A stretch of 64,000 bases of DNA, from the NCBI GenBank assembly GCA_009363875.1, contig CM018681.1, forward strand, positions 38,519,510 to 38,583,509, written 5' to 3'. Positions 35,087-45,879 of the stretch are shown in pieces. The notes beneath the pieces were generated by a model. It saw nothing but the letters and a program-made list of their open reading frames with translations, ran no database searches and had not been told where the DNA came from. Each line of letters opens with the position of its first letter. The stretch's first letter is position 1. The stretch comes from Mikania micrantha. Its lineage: Eukaryota; Streptophyta; Magnoliopsida; Asterales; Asteraceae. The translations under genes were made by a program, and so were the position numbers.

Positions 35087-36934
35087 CACTGTTGTTAATG
35101 ATAATTAAGAGTCTTACCTACCATCCAACCCCATCATAGTTTTGAGTATCCTGATTTATGAGTTTCAACATGCATATAGTAGCATTGAGTATCAAGTTTT
35201 GAGAGTTAACATTATGGACAGCGGAACACCCTAAGGAATTCAGCATCCATCCATAACAGAACTAAATAGGACTCGCGACATCAGTGTTTTGATAGAGGAG
35301 TCTTCAAGATAACACAAAGTCAACTAGAAGAAACCAAAATCATCCTAGTCACTCGTCACAACCATGTGTGAATCAAGAAGAACACTGAATGACTAGTAGG
35401 GCTTGACCAATGTCAAGACGCGGCGGCCAATCAGTCTGCCTTACGATGTCCGATAGCTTAAGCATACAAGTTTATAGTATACACATAGTTTTACTAATGA
35501 CTAGTAGGGGTTGACACATAGGTCATCACGAGGCGGTCAATCAGTCTGTTGTCTTACCATTCCAAGTATATCAAGCATTCTAGTGTTTGAAGTATTCCAA
35601 GCATATTAAGTGTACAATTGTATATATCATTTCAAGCATATAAGTCTTTAAAGTATTTTGAGCATATGAGTCATTCTAAGTTTAAGTTTTCAAGCTTACA
35701 TAAGTATAGTTTTCATAAGCATTTCTAGTTTTAGCATTAGTCTTTCTTATGCATTTAAAAGCTTCAAAGGTTTTAAGCAAATAAGTATAAGTGTACGCAG
35801 CATTAGCATTAAGGTTAAGAGTATAAGATATTAATATTTAGAGTAAATGTGTATAGTATTAGCCTTTAGAACGAGTGTATCAAGTATTAGCTTTTAGCGT
35901 AAGTGTTCAAAGCATTAGCATTTAGACATAGCATGTAGCATTAGTATATAGTATTTGCAAGTAGCATGAGTGCATAGCATTAGCATGTAGCATGAGCGTA
36001 TAGCATTAGACTATAGTATTAGCATATAGAGTTATCATGTATCATTCCCATGTAGCATTTAGATTTGAAGTATAAAGTATTAGAATAAAGCATTAGCACT
36101 GTAATATGAATGTGTTAGCATTAAGAATAAGCTTTAAAGCGTTTAAGAACATTAAACATTTATTCTAAAATGTGTAAACATGCTTCTCAGTCCCGAAGTA
36201 AAACAAATATGTTTGAAAAGGGACAAATGAACTCACCTTGTGTTTGAAGTGGTTGACTTATCTTAAACTAGAATGCACGCGCTCGTTGTAGTATCTGTTG
36301 TTGTGTTCACGATCCTGTATTGATTTCATGTTGTTTATCTTATAAGTATAATTTATAGTGAATCATGTGCGTGTTTGTGTTAGCCCTAGAGTTGGCTAAC
36401 ACTTGTGAGTCTCGGTCTTCATTCGGCCCTATTTGCTAGAGATGTTTATGGCACTTAGTCCAATTAGGTTAACGTTGGCCTTCTTGTTTATTTGCATTGT
36501 TATCATAGTCAAAGATATTCTAAGTATATAACTTAGGCTTTGGATGAAGGGTTAGTAACCCTTACCACTTTGTAAAAGAGTTTTGTATGGTTATTGTTAT
36601 ATTGTTTTAACACTTTAAAGCCACTTGTTGATATACTCAACTATATTGTTTTAAGATTTATGAACCTAAGTCCAAAACCTTACCACCTTTGTAGTAATTT
36701 AGTTTGAATATATATACATATCTATGCAAGTTACTTATGATCATTAATTTGGTGTGTTAAGTATCCCATTACCCATGTGGGCCGAGTAGGTGATGTTATT
36801 GGGCCGAACTAGGGGTCGCATATACATGGGCCAAGTGAGCTGCTTGGACCGAATGGCATGTGGGCCGAGGGGGTGAGCCTTGTATCGATTGAGATGGTGT
36901 GATAGTTGAAGGATAAAAAAAACTAAAGGTTCGG

Positions 36935-37320
36935 TCACTATTGGGTCAGCGAACCTGTTAACCCCCACCATAAGGTTCGTGAGCCAATGTTTCAACCGCA
37001 GGAGGTTCGGTGATAGCCCCCATGACGATGATTCTTGACGATCGGCCATGCACACACTTCGGCCCAGTATAGGTTCGGTTTTTACTATGGCTCCAGCGAA
37101 CCTCATGGTTCGTTCGGATAGCTTCGGCCCTGGGTTAGGTTCGCCAAAGAGGAAGGTTCGCATGAAGGGAAGGTTCGCCATACAAGAGGTTCGGGACAAT
37201 ATAGGTTCGGCTGGTGGTGGCTCGTTGCCCATAGGTTCGTGGCTCATGCACAGGTTCGTCGGCTTAAAGGGTTCGGCCGATGACAAGAAGGTTCAGCTCT
37301 ACGCAGGTTCGCCGACCTGG
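36935..37320 (-). repeat. CGAACC word tract (inverted LTR)
   Basis: On the plus strand it reads GGTTCG about every 20 bases; relative to its LTR it is CGAACC, as in C, D and E. TGGGCCGA words lie next to it at 36770-36870. Confidence 0.85.
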
Positions 37321-37735
37321 TCCTTTCGTGAGCTGCAACGGATCACCATCATCTTCCCCGATCTCCCTTTGTTGTAGGGTGGCCTTCCTGATGATGTTAC
37401 ACTAAAGTGCTCTCTCTCATGGTCATGGGATTCATGGTGGAAGAGAGTTAACCGATTAGGGTTAAGTGACACAAAAAGGTAAGTGAAAACCCAAAGTTTC
37501 GTGTGATTCAAGCTTCATTACCTCGAAATCGGCCGGACAAACATTCAGATCGGTTGTACTTCTAGGTAGAGGAGGCCGTGAGCTTCGTTTGGACACCAAG
37601 AACACGTGATTTCACCAAGAAACGAGCGACTTATGAATATTTGAAGTCTTGAAATGTTAGAGAGAGAGAGAAAACGGTGGAGGTGGTTTAGAGAGAGAGA
37701 GAGTGAATTAAATGAGAAAATGAGTTCATTTAGGG

Positions 37736-37743
37736 TTTATATA
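37736..37743 (-). promoter_or_regulatory. TATA box of the inverted LTR
   Basis: TATATAAA on the minus strand, about 665 bases into the LTR, followed by a CTCTCTCTCT run. Confidence 0.6.
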
Positions 37744-37974
37744 CCCTGTGGGTGTTCGGGTTCGTTCCGGTTGCTCGGTTCTCGTTTTCGACGTGTTTCC
37801 GGCACGTTACGCACGTGTTTTATAAACTAAATAAAAATACTTTCTTTGTTGAAATTTCTTTTCTTTTTGATGAGTTTCAAAATTGTAAAACGTAAAAATT
37901 ATATTTTCTTATTTTATTATCGTTCGTATCGTTTTTCGTTTTCGTTTCGTCAGAACGTGTCACCATCGCGCGTA

Positions 37975-38000
37975 TTCGTTCGAATCGTCACCCGAACGAA
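37975..38000 (-). other. GTGACGAT hairpin (inverted LTR, second)
   Basis: Minus strand: TTCGTTCGG and TCGAACGAA pair around GTGACGAT. Confidence 0.75.
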
Positions 38001-38075
38001 CACGACTTTGGTTTCACTTTCTGATTCTTGTTTTCTACTTTTCAGTCATCATTTCTGAACGTTAAACTTTCTGAT

Positions 38076-38107
38076 TTATTCGTACAGATCGTCACCTATA
38101 CGAATAA
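38076..38107 (-). other. GTGACGAT hairpin (inverted LTR, first)
   Basis: Minus strand: TTATTCGTATAG and CTGTACGAATAA pair over 12 positions around GTGACGAT, with one U-G pair. Confidence 0.75.
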
Positions 38108-38433
38108 TTCATCGGTTTCGCATTCTGCAACGACAAGTGTTATGATTTTGTTTTGTTTAACCTCACATACGTTTATACAAAATAGCATTGAATCAAGCAT
38201 CTGTGTGTCAGTTCAATGTTGTCTGATATGTTTCTGACTGTTAAACCCTGAGGTTTAAGTCAGATGTCAGAACAATAGCATAATAGTTTAGTGTACATCA
38301 TCAAATATCAATAGCATACAATAGTTCACCTAGTTTCTACCTGAGTTTACTGTGCAAGTTACTGTTGAGTTTACTGTTCCGGTAACGTTTCTGGCACTGA
38401 TGTTACATAAACTATATGCTCAATGCCAAGGTT

Positions 38434-38593
38434 ATAAACTCTATGCTTAAACTATATGCTCAATGCTAAGGCTATAAACTCTATGCTTAAACAATATGCT
38501 CAATGCTAAGGCTATAAACTCTATGCTTAAACTATATGCTCAATGCTAAGGCTATAAACTCTATGCTTAAACTATATGCACAATACTAATGCT
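38434..38593 (+). repeat. 40-bp tandem repeat (D 5' LTR)
   Basis: ATAAACTCTATGCTTAAAC recurs at 38434, 38474, 38514 and 38554, exact period 40. Confidence 0.9.
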
Positions 38594-38649
38594 ACAGACT
38601 ATATGCTCAAACAATATGCTAAAACTATATGCTACATGCTACAAGCTAT

Positions 38650-39110
38650 GATTATGTGCTAAATGCTAAGCTTGTATCTATGCATGAGATACCTGAATGC
38701 CAAACTATGCTATTGTAAGCTGGTATCTATGCGTGAGATACGTGAAAGCTAAACTATGCGAATGCTAAGCTTTTATCTATGTATGAGATACGTAAATGCC
38801 AAACTATGCTAGAGCAAGGCTTGTATCTGCATATATGAGATATGTCAATGCTAAGCTATGAGTGTGCATAGCTTGTGTCTATATATGGGATACGTAAATG
38901 CCAAACTATGGTATAGCAAGGCTTGTATCTTCATATATGAGATACGTAAATGCTAAACTATTCTGATGCTAAGCTAGAATCAATTCATGAGATACGTAGT
39001 GGCTAAGCTATGCTAGAGCATAGCTTGTATCTGTTCATGGGCTATGTAAATGCTAAACTATGCTAGAGCAAAGCTTCTACCCATGCATGAGATTGGTGAA
39101 AGCTAAACTA
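38650..39110 (+). repeat. Degenerate repeats of about 60 bp with GTATC/GATAC arms (D 5' LTR)
   Basis: About eight units pair GTATC with GATAC around ATGCAT-like centres (GTATCTATGCATGAGATAC), followed by AAATGCTAAACTATGC. Confidence 0.7.
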
Positions 39111-39257
39111 TGAGTTGTGAAACATACTTTAACATACTTTAAAGCTAATCTACGTGAATGCTATAAACTTGTAAACTTTTTAACAGTATGGAAAAGCTAT
39201 GATGAAGATGGGATTGGGTAGTAGGTAAAACACTTAACTATCATTAATAACAGTGTC

Positions 39258-39351
39258 ATATGTGGATTAGTATGTGGTGGGATGGCGTCTGGGCGGGTTG
39301 TAGGCTCGACCCTTTCGTATGCCTTATATATAAGCATACCGATCTGGATAT
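39258..39351 (+). other. Structured module copy M7 (D 5' LTR)
   Basis: ATTAGTATGT pairs with GCATACCGAT (nine of ten). Inner hairpin CGGGTT/GGCTCG closed by GGG/CCC with a bulged A; TATGCCTTATATATAAGC follows. Confidence 0.7.
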
Positions 39352-39844
39352 TACATGTGAAGTTAATGAGATTAAGGTTGTTACCGAAAGACGTTTGCTA
39401 AAGCTATTTTTCAACAATAAAACTATATGAACTCACCAACCATTGTATTGACTTTGTTTTCTTACATGCTTTCTTAGGTGACGTACATGAGTAAGCTAAG
39501 GCTCAGGATTGCATGCTAGGATGCCCAGTTAGAGGACCTAGTAGACTTTTGGAAAACACATATTTTGTTAATTGATGCAAGTCACTTTTGATATCTTGTA
39601 CAGTTACAAGATAGTAAACATCGGATTCTTTTGATAGGTTTACTTAGTTAAATTATCAAACATTAACAGTTGTAATTTAACTTTGTAACCCTAGTTTAAC
39701 GCTATTTGTGCTTTAGTTATTCTCAATTTTGATGCTATGTAAACAATCTGATCAAACACGATTATCACCCACGATATCGTACCCCGAGAACCTTCCGCCC
39801 GGCGGGGAAGTCGATCCGTCCCGCCGGCTCGGGGTGTGACAGAT

Positions 39845-39856
39845 TGGTATCAGAGC
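39845..39856 (+). other. Primer binding site of D
   Basis: TGGTATCAGAGC, tRNA-iMet type, just after the LTR end at 39841. Confidence 0.9.
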
Positions 39857-40010
39857 TCAAGGTTATGGAGAGTAATAGGTCATTTACATAAACTGTTTGG
39901 CCTAGACTGTAACTTAGGGACCCTCATGTAGAGAACATAGGATCTAAGTTTGCATTGTGTCTTCTGCATTCGATCACTTCACTAACCAATATCTTTTGGT
40001 TATGATCAGA

Positions 40011-41645
40011 ATGCCGCCCAGAAGACAACCAAATCCGCAAGCCTGAGCACCTCATTCATCAACCCCTACACCACCTGATTCACCATTGCCACCTCCTCCT
40101 CCTCCGTTAAACCCTCCTCCAAACCCGAATGCAGCTCCAGCACTCGATCCTGCTACTGTTGCTTTGGCAACACTTCTAAGCAACCAACTGACGAACAAAC
40201 TGAAGGATGTCATCCCAGAGATGATCAACAGGATTCAAGGCCACGGCAACAACTCAGGCCATACTACGGGGGAAGCTAGTGGAAACACTTGAACTACTTT
40301 GGACTGCTCGTACAAGTCATTTGTAGGTTGCAAGCTGCCAAGTTTTACTGGTGTTGAAGGAGTTGTTGCACTGATCCAATGGCTGGAAAAGAAGGAGACC
40401 ACCTTGGACATTAGTGGTTGTCCAGAACATCACAAAGTTCGTTATGCAACTGGGTCTTTTAGCAAGCGAGCTTTGACGTGGTGGAACTCCCAGATCAGAC
40501 CTTGAGGTGGAGATGAAGCACTAGCCATGCGTTGGGAAGTTTTCAAAATACTCTTGAGGAATGAATTCTGTCCCAAGCACGAACTACAGAAGCTGGAAGT
40601 TGAACTCTCAAACCATGTGATGAAGGGAGCTGATCACATGACATTCACCACTCGCTATCATGAACTTGTATCTTTGGTTCCGGAGATGGTGCCAACTCTG
40701 GAGGAGCTAATCGATGTATATGTGGTAGGACTACCCTCCTGCATACAAAGCATCATGCTGGATGCAAACCCTGCTACTCTAGAGTCAGCCATCTCACTGA
40801 CGTAATGGTGAAGTAAGGAGTTTTGAAGAACGACTCGGGTAAAGCTAAGGATGAGTCCTCAAAGAAGCCTGAACATCATCAAAAGAAGAAGCAAAAGGTT
40901 GTCAACAACTATGTGATGGCAGAACCTCTGAGACAAGCCCCTGCGGTACCTGTTAATGCTGCACCTAAAAACTATGTTGGAGTGAATCCTCAGTGTACCC
41001 ACTGCAAGTATCATCATTCTGCTACGGTGCAGTGTAGGAAGTGCACAAACTGTGGTCGATTTGGCCACTGGGTTATGCAGCGCCGCCCTCCCGCAACACA
41101 AGCTACCAACAATGCTGCTAGGGCATTACCTCCACCACCAAACCCAGGCAACAACAACAAAAACAACAACAGGGGATGCTATAACTGTGGAGAAGTGGGT
41201 CACTTCTCCAGAGACTGCTTGAAGAGAGTGCAACAAGGAGCACAAGCACCTCGTGGAAGGGCTTTTGTAATTGGAGCCAATGCAGCACGCCAAGACCCTA
41301 ATGTGGTCACTGGTACATTTCTTTTACATGACTCTTATGCATCTATTCTGTTTGACACTGGTGCAGACCAGAGTTTTATTTCATCTGACTTTGCACGTCA
41401 ACTTAATCTTACTGCCGAAACTTTAGACTCCCCTTACATTATCGAAGTAGCGAATGGGAAACAAATCACAGTTAGTACTATACTTAGGAACTGACCACTT
41501 ACACTCACTGATCACACATTTACCATCGACTAGCTACCGATGGAGTTGGGCAGTTTCGACATCATTGTTGGGATGGATTGGCTATCTCTCAATAGAGAGG
41601 AAGTCATCTGTTCTGAAAAGCTACTTCGGATTCCATTGATGAGTG
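40011..41645 (+). pseudogene. D gag and protease, broken and cut by E
   Basis: The ATG at 40011 (MPPRRQPNPQA) follows an acceptor-like TTATGATCAG. A proline-rich N-terminus is followed by a gag domain (ALIQWLEKKETTLDI; ALTWWNSQ), knuckles CTNCGRFGHWVMQR (last Cys lost) and CYNCGEVGHFSRDC, and a protease with ILFDTGADQSFIS. Damage: TGA at 40044, further stops near 40290, 40503 and 40803, a frameshift near 40810, and stops at about 41492 and 41532. Element E is inserted after GAGTG at 41641-41645, a few codons past VGMDWLS; the frame resumes at 54843. Confidence 0.88.
41641..41645 (+). other. Left target-site duplication of E (GAGTG)
   Basis: GAGTG directly before the E LTR, repeated at 54838-54842. 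Confidence 0.93.
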
Positions 41646-41973
41646 TGTAACATCACTGTACTTCCGGTTATCCGTACGTCCGTACATCCGTACGAATGTA
41701 CTGTTACGACCGGAGATTTATTAATTATTAATGATTATGAAATTGTTGACTTACATTATTGATATTATCACTGTACTGGTATACATGTTATAGCACATTT
41801 ATTGTACGCATAAACCACGGGAAGTTTAGTTGTAATTCAACTACACAGACCCGTAGTGTTTATCGCAGTTACTTATTACTAATGATGAAGGATTATTTGT
41901 TGAGAATGGATTTGGGATGGAACTGGGAGTTTGTTTGAGTCTGGTTACTAAACATAGTCAAGGACCCATGGAC

Positions 41974-42066
41974 ATGGTTTATCGAAATAGCGGCGGGACG
42001 GTGGCTAGGGCAGTTGCGACTGACCCTTACATATGCCCTATATATATGCATATTTCGGTCTATCAT
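41974..42066 (+). other. Structured module copy M8 (E 5' LTR)
   Basis: ATGGTTTATCGAAATAGC pairs with GCATATTTCGGTCTATCAT. Inner hairpin AGGGCAGT/ACTGACCCT with a TGCG loop; TATGCCCTATATATATGC follows. It is upstream of the LTR TATA box. Confidence 0.7.
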
Positions 42067-42215
42067 GGATGTGTCAGTGACTAGGGTTTAGTGGGTTTTG
42101 GTTTGGGAAATGATAATATTAAAGTTATTAAATAATGGGAGTTATTTACGCGATGTGAGGTTACGAACAATAATTAAACGCGGGTATTGATTCAGAAACA
42201 TTAACTTAATAATGT

Positions 42216-42243
42216 ATTCGCGTGGGTGACGATTCACACGAAT
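42216..42243 (+). other. GTGACGAT hairpin (E 5' LTR, first)
   Basis: ATTCGCGTGG and TCACACGAAT pair around GTGACGAT with one mismatch and one G-U. Confidence 0.7.
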
Positions 42244-42319
42244 ATAATTATTAAGAATAATGTTCTAAAACGATATTCCATAAATCATTGATCAAATCGA
42301 AATACGGTACGAGCATCGG

Positions 42320-42347
42320 ATTCGCAAAGGTGACGATCTTTACGAAT
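42320..42347 (+). other. GTGACGAT hairpin (E 5' LTR, second)
   Basis: ATTCGCAAAG and CTTTACGAAT pair around GTGACGAT with one mismatch. Confidence 0.75.
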
Positions 42348-42800
42348 ACGTACGCGAGTAACGCGTTTCGACGAGATAATTAAATAATATCGAACGATAT
42401 TAATTTAATAAATTAAAACTAAAAAATATTTATTAGGAATCACAACTTAAATTAAATTGGGATGATTTAATTTATTAAACAATTATTTAACGATAATAAA
42501 ACGAAAGCGATTTACGAAATAATTTACTTAAACTTATTTTATTTATGCAAAACCAATTTATTCAAAATGAGTTATGGTTTTAAATAAATTACAGTAAGAA
42601 AACTGAGCATGTTGTTATAGTTCGCAAGTATTAAACGAGAATCTTTTTCGAGACCAAGATTTGTTTTGAAAATAAATTTAATTAATGACACCCTATTATT
42701 TAAACACTTTATGTTAAATATGTGTCACGCGTAAAAACCGAACATTTAATGTTTAATATCGCGATAAAAACGAGACCGGGAGCGCGTGATTAATACGCGA

Positions 42801-42807
42801 TATAAGG
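42801..42807 (+). promoter_or_regulatory. TATA box of the E 5' LTR
   Basis: TATAAGG about 1155 bases into the LTR, followed by a CT-rich stretch (ACACTCTCTCTC) typical of plant start regions. Confidence 0.6.
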
Positions 42808-43204
42808 AAGAAGAAGCTTTCTTCTTCCTCATAACACCCAACTACACTCTCTCTCTAAAAACACACACACACCCCTTCTCTACCTTCTCTCTAACTTTCC
42901 AAGCTCGTTTCTTGACGGATTCGCGAGATCGTTGCGGCTAAGCGTTCGTGAGATTGAGAGGAACAAGATCATACAAAGAAAGCTCACGTTTCAGCAACAA
43001 ACCGAGGTAAATTTAAGATATTATTTTCGGTTTTGTAGTAGATCTCAAATCCTTGCCTTGCTAATGTAGTAATCGACCTAGAACAAGTGTAAAACACCAA
43101 ATCGAGTTGTTGGATATCATGTAGAAGCCACATATAGTGCGAATCTGCTGGAACTGAAGATGATGATGTTGGAAATGGCTGCTTCGCGACACAGCAAGGG
43201 GGGC

Positions 43205-43506
43205 CGAACCCTGCAACCCCCAGCCGAACCCTCCTGCTATTAGGTGAACGAACCTTATGGTTCGTGAGCCTCATGACCGTGAACCCTGGTGCCACGAGCT
43301 TGCAGCCGAACCCTACCATGCAGCCACCCTTTGCTAACGAACCTTATGCTTCACGAACCATAGCCAGCGAACCCTATACTCACATGCAACGAACCCTTGA
43401 GTTGGGCCGAACCATGGGCTGCGAATCCATGCAGCGAACCCTTCTCGGGGGTGGCCGAACTTGTTGCGTCATGATTAACCGAACCTAAGGGGGGGAGGGC
43501 TAGAGG
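43205..43506 (+). repeat. CGAACC word tract (E 5' LTR)
   Basis: About a dozen CGAACC words in 300 bases (GCCGAACCCT, ACGAACCTT, GCGAACCCT). It lies inside the putative LTR intron. Confidence 0.9.
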
Positions 43507-44310
43507 TTCGCTGGAAATTAAGGAAACTTAAACATTCTAATGAAGGGTTAAAGATGAGTATGGAATATTATAACGATTTACGTGCATGTATGCATGAAGA
43601 TTTAATCACCACCTTTTCTTAATATGATAAACTATGAAATTGGTATAATGAGAAACAATTATGAAAATAAGGTAAACATTGATCCTCTTAAATCTTGAAC
43701 TTGATCTTTTTCATACATGTAAATTAGAGTTGGTTGAACCATAAAATGACCATGTACGAGTTAATGGGTATATGACTAGAATTATCATCTTGGAATACAT
43801 ATGTTAAGGAATCACACATAAGATAACATAATTGGCTTCTATTGCTAATTTACCTAAGTCACAAGTTAAACCATAGGTTGATAATAATTAATTATAAGAT
43901 GTTAACATCTCATATTAAATTAGGCAAAATAACTAAGTTAGCAAGATGCTATGGAGTTTAAGTAAACCTAATGAACACTAAACAATGATGAAACATATAT
44001 ACTCACAAATGCAATTACTCAATAATCACAGATTGTTGAGTTGACTTGAGTTACGCACGCGAGCGCGCATTATTTGAGAACACTGATTCTAAGGACTTCA
44101 GGTGAGTTCTCATAACCTCCCTTTCTTTAAACTGTTTTAGTTTTAAAACTCGGAGGTGAAACATGTATACCGGTTTAAATATTATTTTGATAACACAAGG
44201 ATAATACCTGTTTATCATTATGATATTCATATTATGAATTATCACTGATTGTCATTATTATTCATCCGTGTAAATATTGTTATTGATTTCGGTCAATAAC
44301 AAAGATTACA

Positions 44311-44530
44311 TGTATTGTCACGTGGATGATTTCCACATCCGTGAATCATTGCCTTTGACTTCGGTTAATTGCTTTGATTTCATGTATTGTCAAGTGGATG
44401 AGTTCCACATCCGTGAATCATTGCTTTTGACTTCGGTTAATTGCTTTGGATTCATGTATTGTCACGTGGTTAGCTACCACTCCATGAATCATGTATTTAA
44501 CTTATGTTAATTACATAATGATCATGTATA
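44311..44530 (+). repeat. 72-bp tandem repeat with G-boxes (E 5' LTR)
   Basis: TGTATTGTCACGTGGATGA starts units at 44311, 44383 and 44455, with a partial one at 44525. Most carry CACGTG, and GTGGATGATTTCCAC is itself a small inverted repeat. Confidence 0.85.
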
Positions 44531-45186
44531 GTCACGAACATTATTTGAGAATATGATTGATGAGATTGGTTGATTTGTTGTGGATTGATTATCTATATTT
44601 GATTATGATTATTTGAAATTGACTATGTTTGATTTGGTTATGTGGTTATGTGAATTTGTAAGTGTTTGATTGTTGAATTGGTGGATGTGTGTTGGATTAT
44701 CTCATACAGGTATTCATATGGATTTTCTCAAGGAGATCATAAGTCTTAGACTCGTTTTAAACAAAGCATTTTATTAAACTATTTTAAAACACCAACTTTC
44801 AAACTCATTTTTGTAAAACATTTTTGAGTATAAAAACTTATGATTACTCACCAACTACTTTTGTAGTTGACACTTGATTTTCTTACATGTTTCGGGTGAT
44901 GGAGACAAGTAGGATGAAGAGAGGATCTCTTCTATTTTGGACATCATCATATAGGCTCTTGGACTTAGTTAATTAACTAAATTTCTGGCGATTAGAGTTT
45001 AGTTAGTTTAACTAATTCTTTTGTGTAATTGATGTATTCATTCATGATGAACATGATTTTTGTGTAATGATGTTGTTTGCTTAAATGATATATGATGATT
45101 GTATTAGATGCCCACGAGCTTTTGAACAATCTACACATCCCTCGTGGCATCCCGACGTTTCCGCCGCCGGTTGGGGTGTTACAGAT

Positions 45187-45198
45187 TGGTATCAGAGC
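45187..45198 (+). other. Primer binding site of E
   Basis: TGGTATCAGAGC, tRNA-iMet type, three bases after the LTR. Confidence 0.92.
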
Positions 45199-45411
45199 CT
45201 GGGTTATAGGGAATTAGGTTACTAGAAATGGTTGACCTAGTCTATAACCGTAGGGTACCCTAGTATGAAGTTACTTCATACACTAGTTAGTATATTCTGG
45301 ATTTCATGCTTATGTGTTTATTACATGTTAACTGAACTCCTGCTATATATCTGATTCGCATGTATTTCTTGCTTACGTGTGCCCTAATGATTCGATAAGG
45401 ACATGCACGTG

Positions 45412-45498
45412 GTGTATCGTAAAGGTGGTGGGACGTTGGCTAGGGCAGTTGCGACTGACCCTTACATATGCCCTATATATATACCATTTACGGTACAT
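45412..45498 (+). other. Structured module copy M9 (E leader)
   Basis: GTGTATCGTAAAGGT pairs with ACCATTTACGGTACAT (one bulged A). Inner hairpin AGGGCAGT/ACTGACCCT; TATGCCCTATATATA follows. Confidence 0.75.
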
Positions 45499-45636
45499 TG
45501 GGTGGATGTCAGTATTGAAGAATGTGGGAACTACCCGTGTGGGAAATTACCTGCTTAGGAAATTAAATACTTAGGAATTATCTGCTTTAGGAATTATTTG
45601 TTTGATCTATAAACTCCAGACAAGGACACACTCGTG

Positions 45637-45723
45637 GTATACTACAAAGGTGGTGGGACGGTGGCTGGGGCAGTTGCGACTGACCCCTACATATGCCCTA
45701 TACATATACCATTTGTAGTATAT
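45637..45723 (+). other. Structured module copy M10 (E leader)
   Basis: GTATACTACAAAGGT pairs with ACCATTTGTAGTATAT, almost perfect. Inner hairpin GGGGCAGT/ACTGACCCC, compensated relative to M9. Confidence 0.78.
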
Positions 45724-45879
45724 TGGGGGTCTGTCAGTGTCAGGAACTTAGGATATTATTAGGAACTATTGCGAGGTTATGATTGATGGTTGGTGATGAT
45801 ATGTTGGTTGAGAATGTGTTGGATTGACATTTTGATGATCACATTGATGGACACTATTAAATTCACTTATGAACCATAA

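Larger units (their letters stand above)
34642..38406 (-). repeat. Inverted D-family LTR, 3' truncated
   Basis: Read on the minus strand it starts at 38406 with TGTAACATCAGTGCC, like the D 3' LTR, then two GTGACGAT hairpins, a TATATAAA box near 37740, a CT-rich leader, donor-like TTTCGAG|GTAATG near 37525, a CGAACC tract and two module copies. It breaks off at 34642 inside CTCAGGTGACGTA, about 370 bases before the expected end. The junction with C reads GGTTGGTA|CGTCACC, with possible GTA microhomology. On the right it abuts the truncated D 5' LTR exactly at its own terminus. Confidence 0.75.
38407..39841 (+). repeat. D 5' LTR remnant
   Basis: It corresponds to about the last 1450 bases of the D 3' LTR: 40-bp tandem units, longer GTATC...GATAC repeats, module M7, an acceptor-like CTTTCTTAG near 39477 and the end GGGGTGTGACA. 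A GC-rich inverted repeat, ACCCCGAG (39781) with CTCGGGGT (39828), sits at its end. Confidence 0.85.
41646..45183 (+). repeat. E 5' LTR (3538 bp)
   Basis: Ends TGTAACATCAC and GGGGTGTTACA. Order: module M8, two GTGACGAT hairpins, TATA box at 42801, CT-rich leader, donor-like CCGAG|GTAAAT at 43006, CGAACC tract, 72-bp tandem repeats with G-boxes, and a former acceptor near 44895. There the 5' copy reads TTTCGG where the 3' LTR has TTTCAG. An inverted repeat CCACGAG/CTCGTGG (45112, 45141) lies near the end. Confidence 0.93.

Noticed and set aside
34786..35139. A 117-residue protein with an internal repeat (MLIYRAYERVEP twice)
   Set aside because: It is the antisense translation of the duplicated module; no homology is evident and the repeat is explained by the DNA.
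39258..39351. TATATATA in the module as the LTR core promoter
   Set aside because: Each full LTR has a separate TATA box followed by a CT-rich leader (31660, 37736, 42801, 58654). The module also occurs in the C and E leaders, outside the LTRs, and its flanks conserve pairing.
44311..44530. CRISPR-like array
   Set aside because: The 72-bp units are near-identical tandem repeats with no unique spacers, within a plant LTR.
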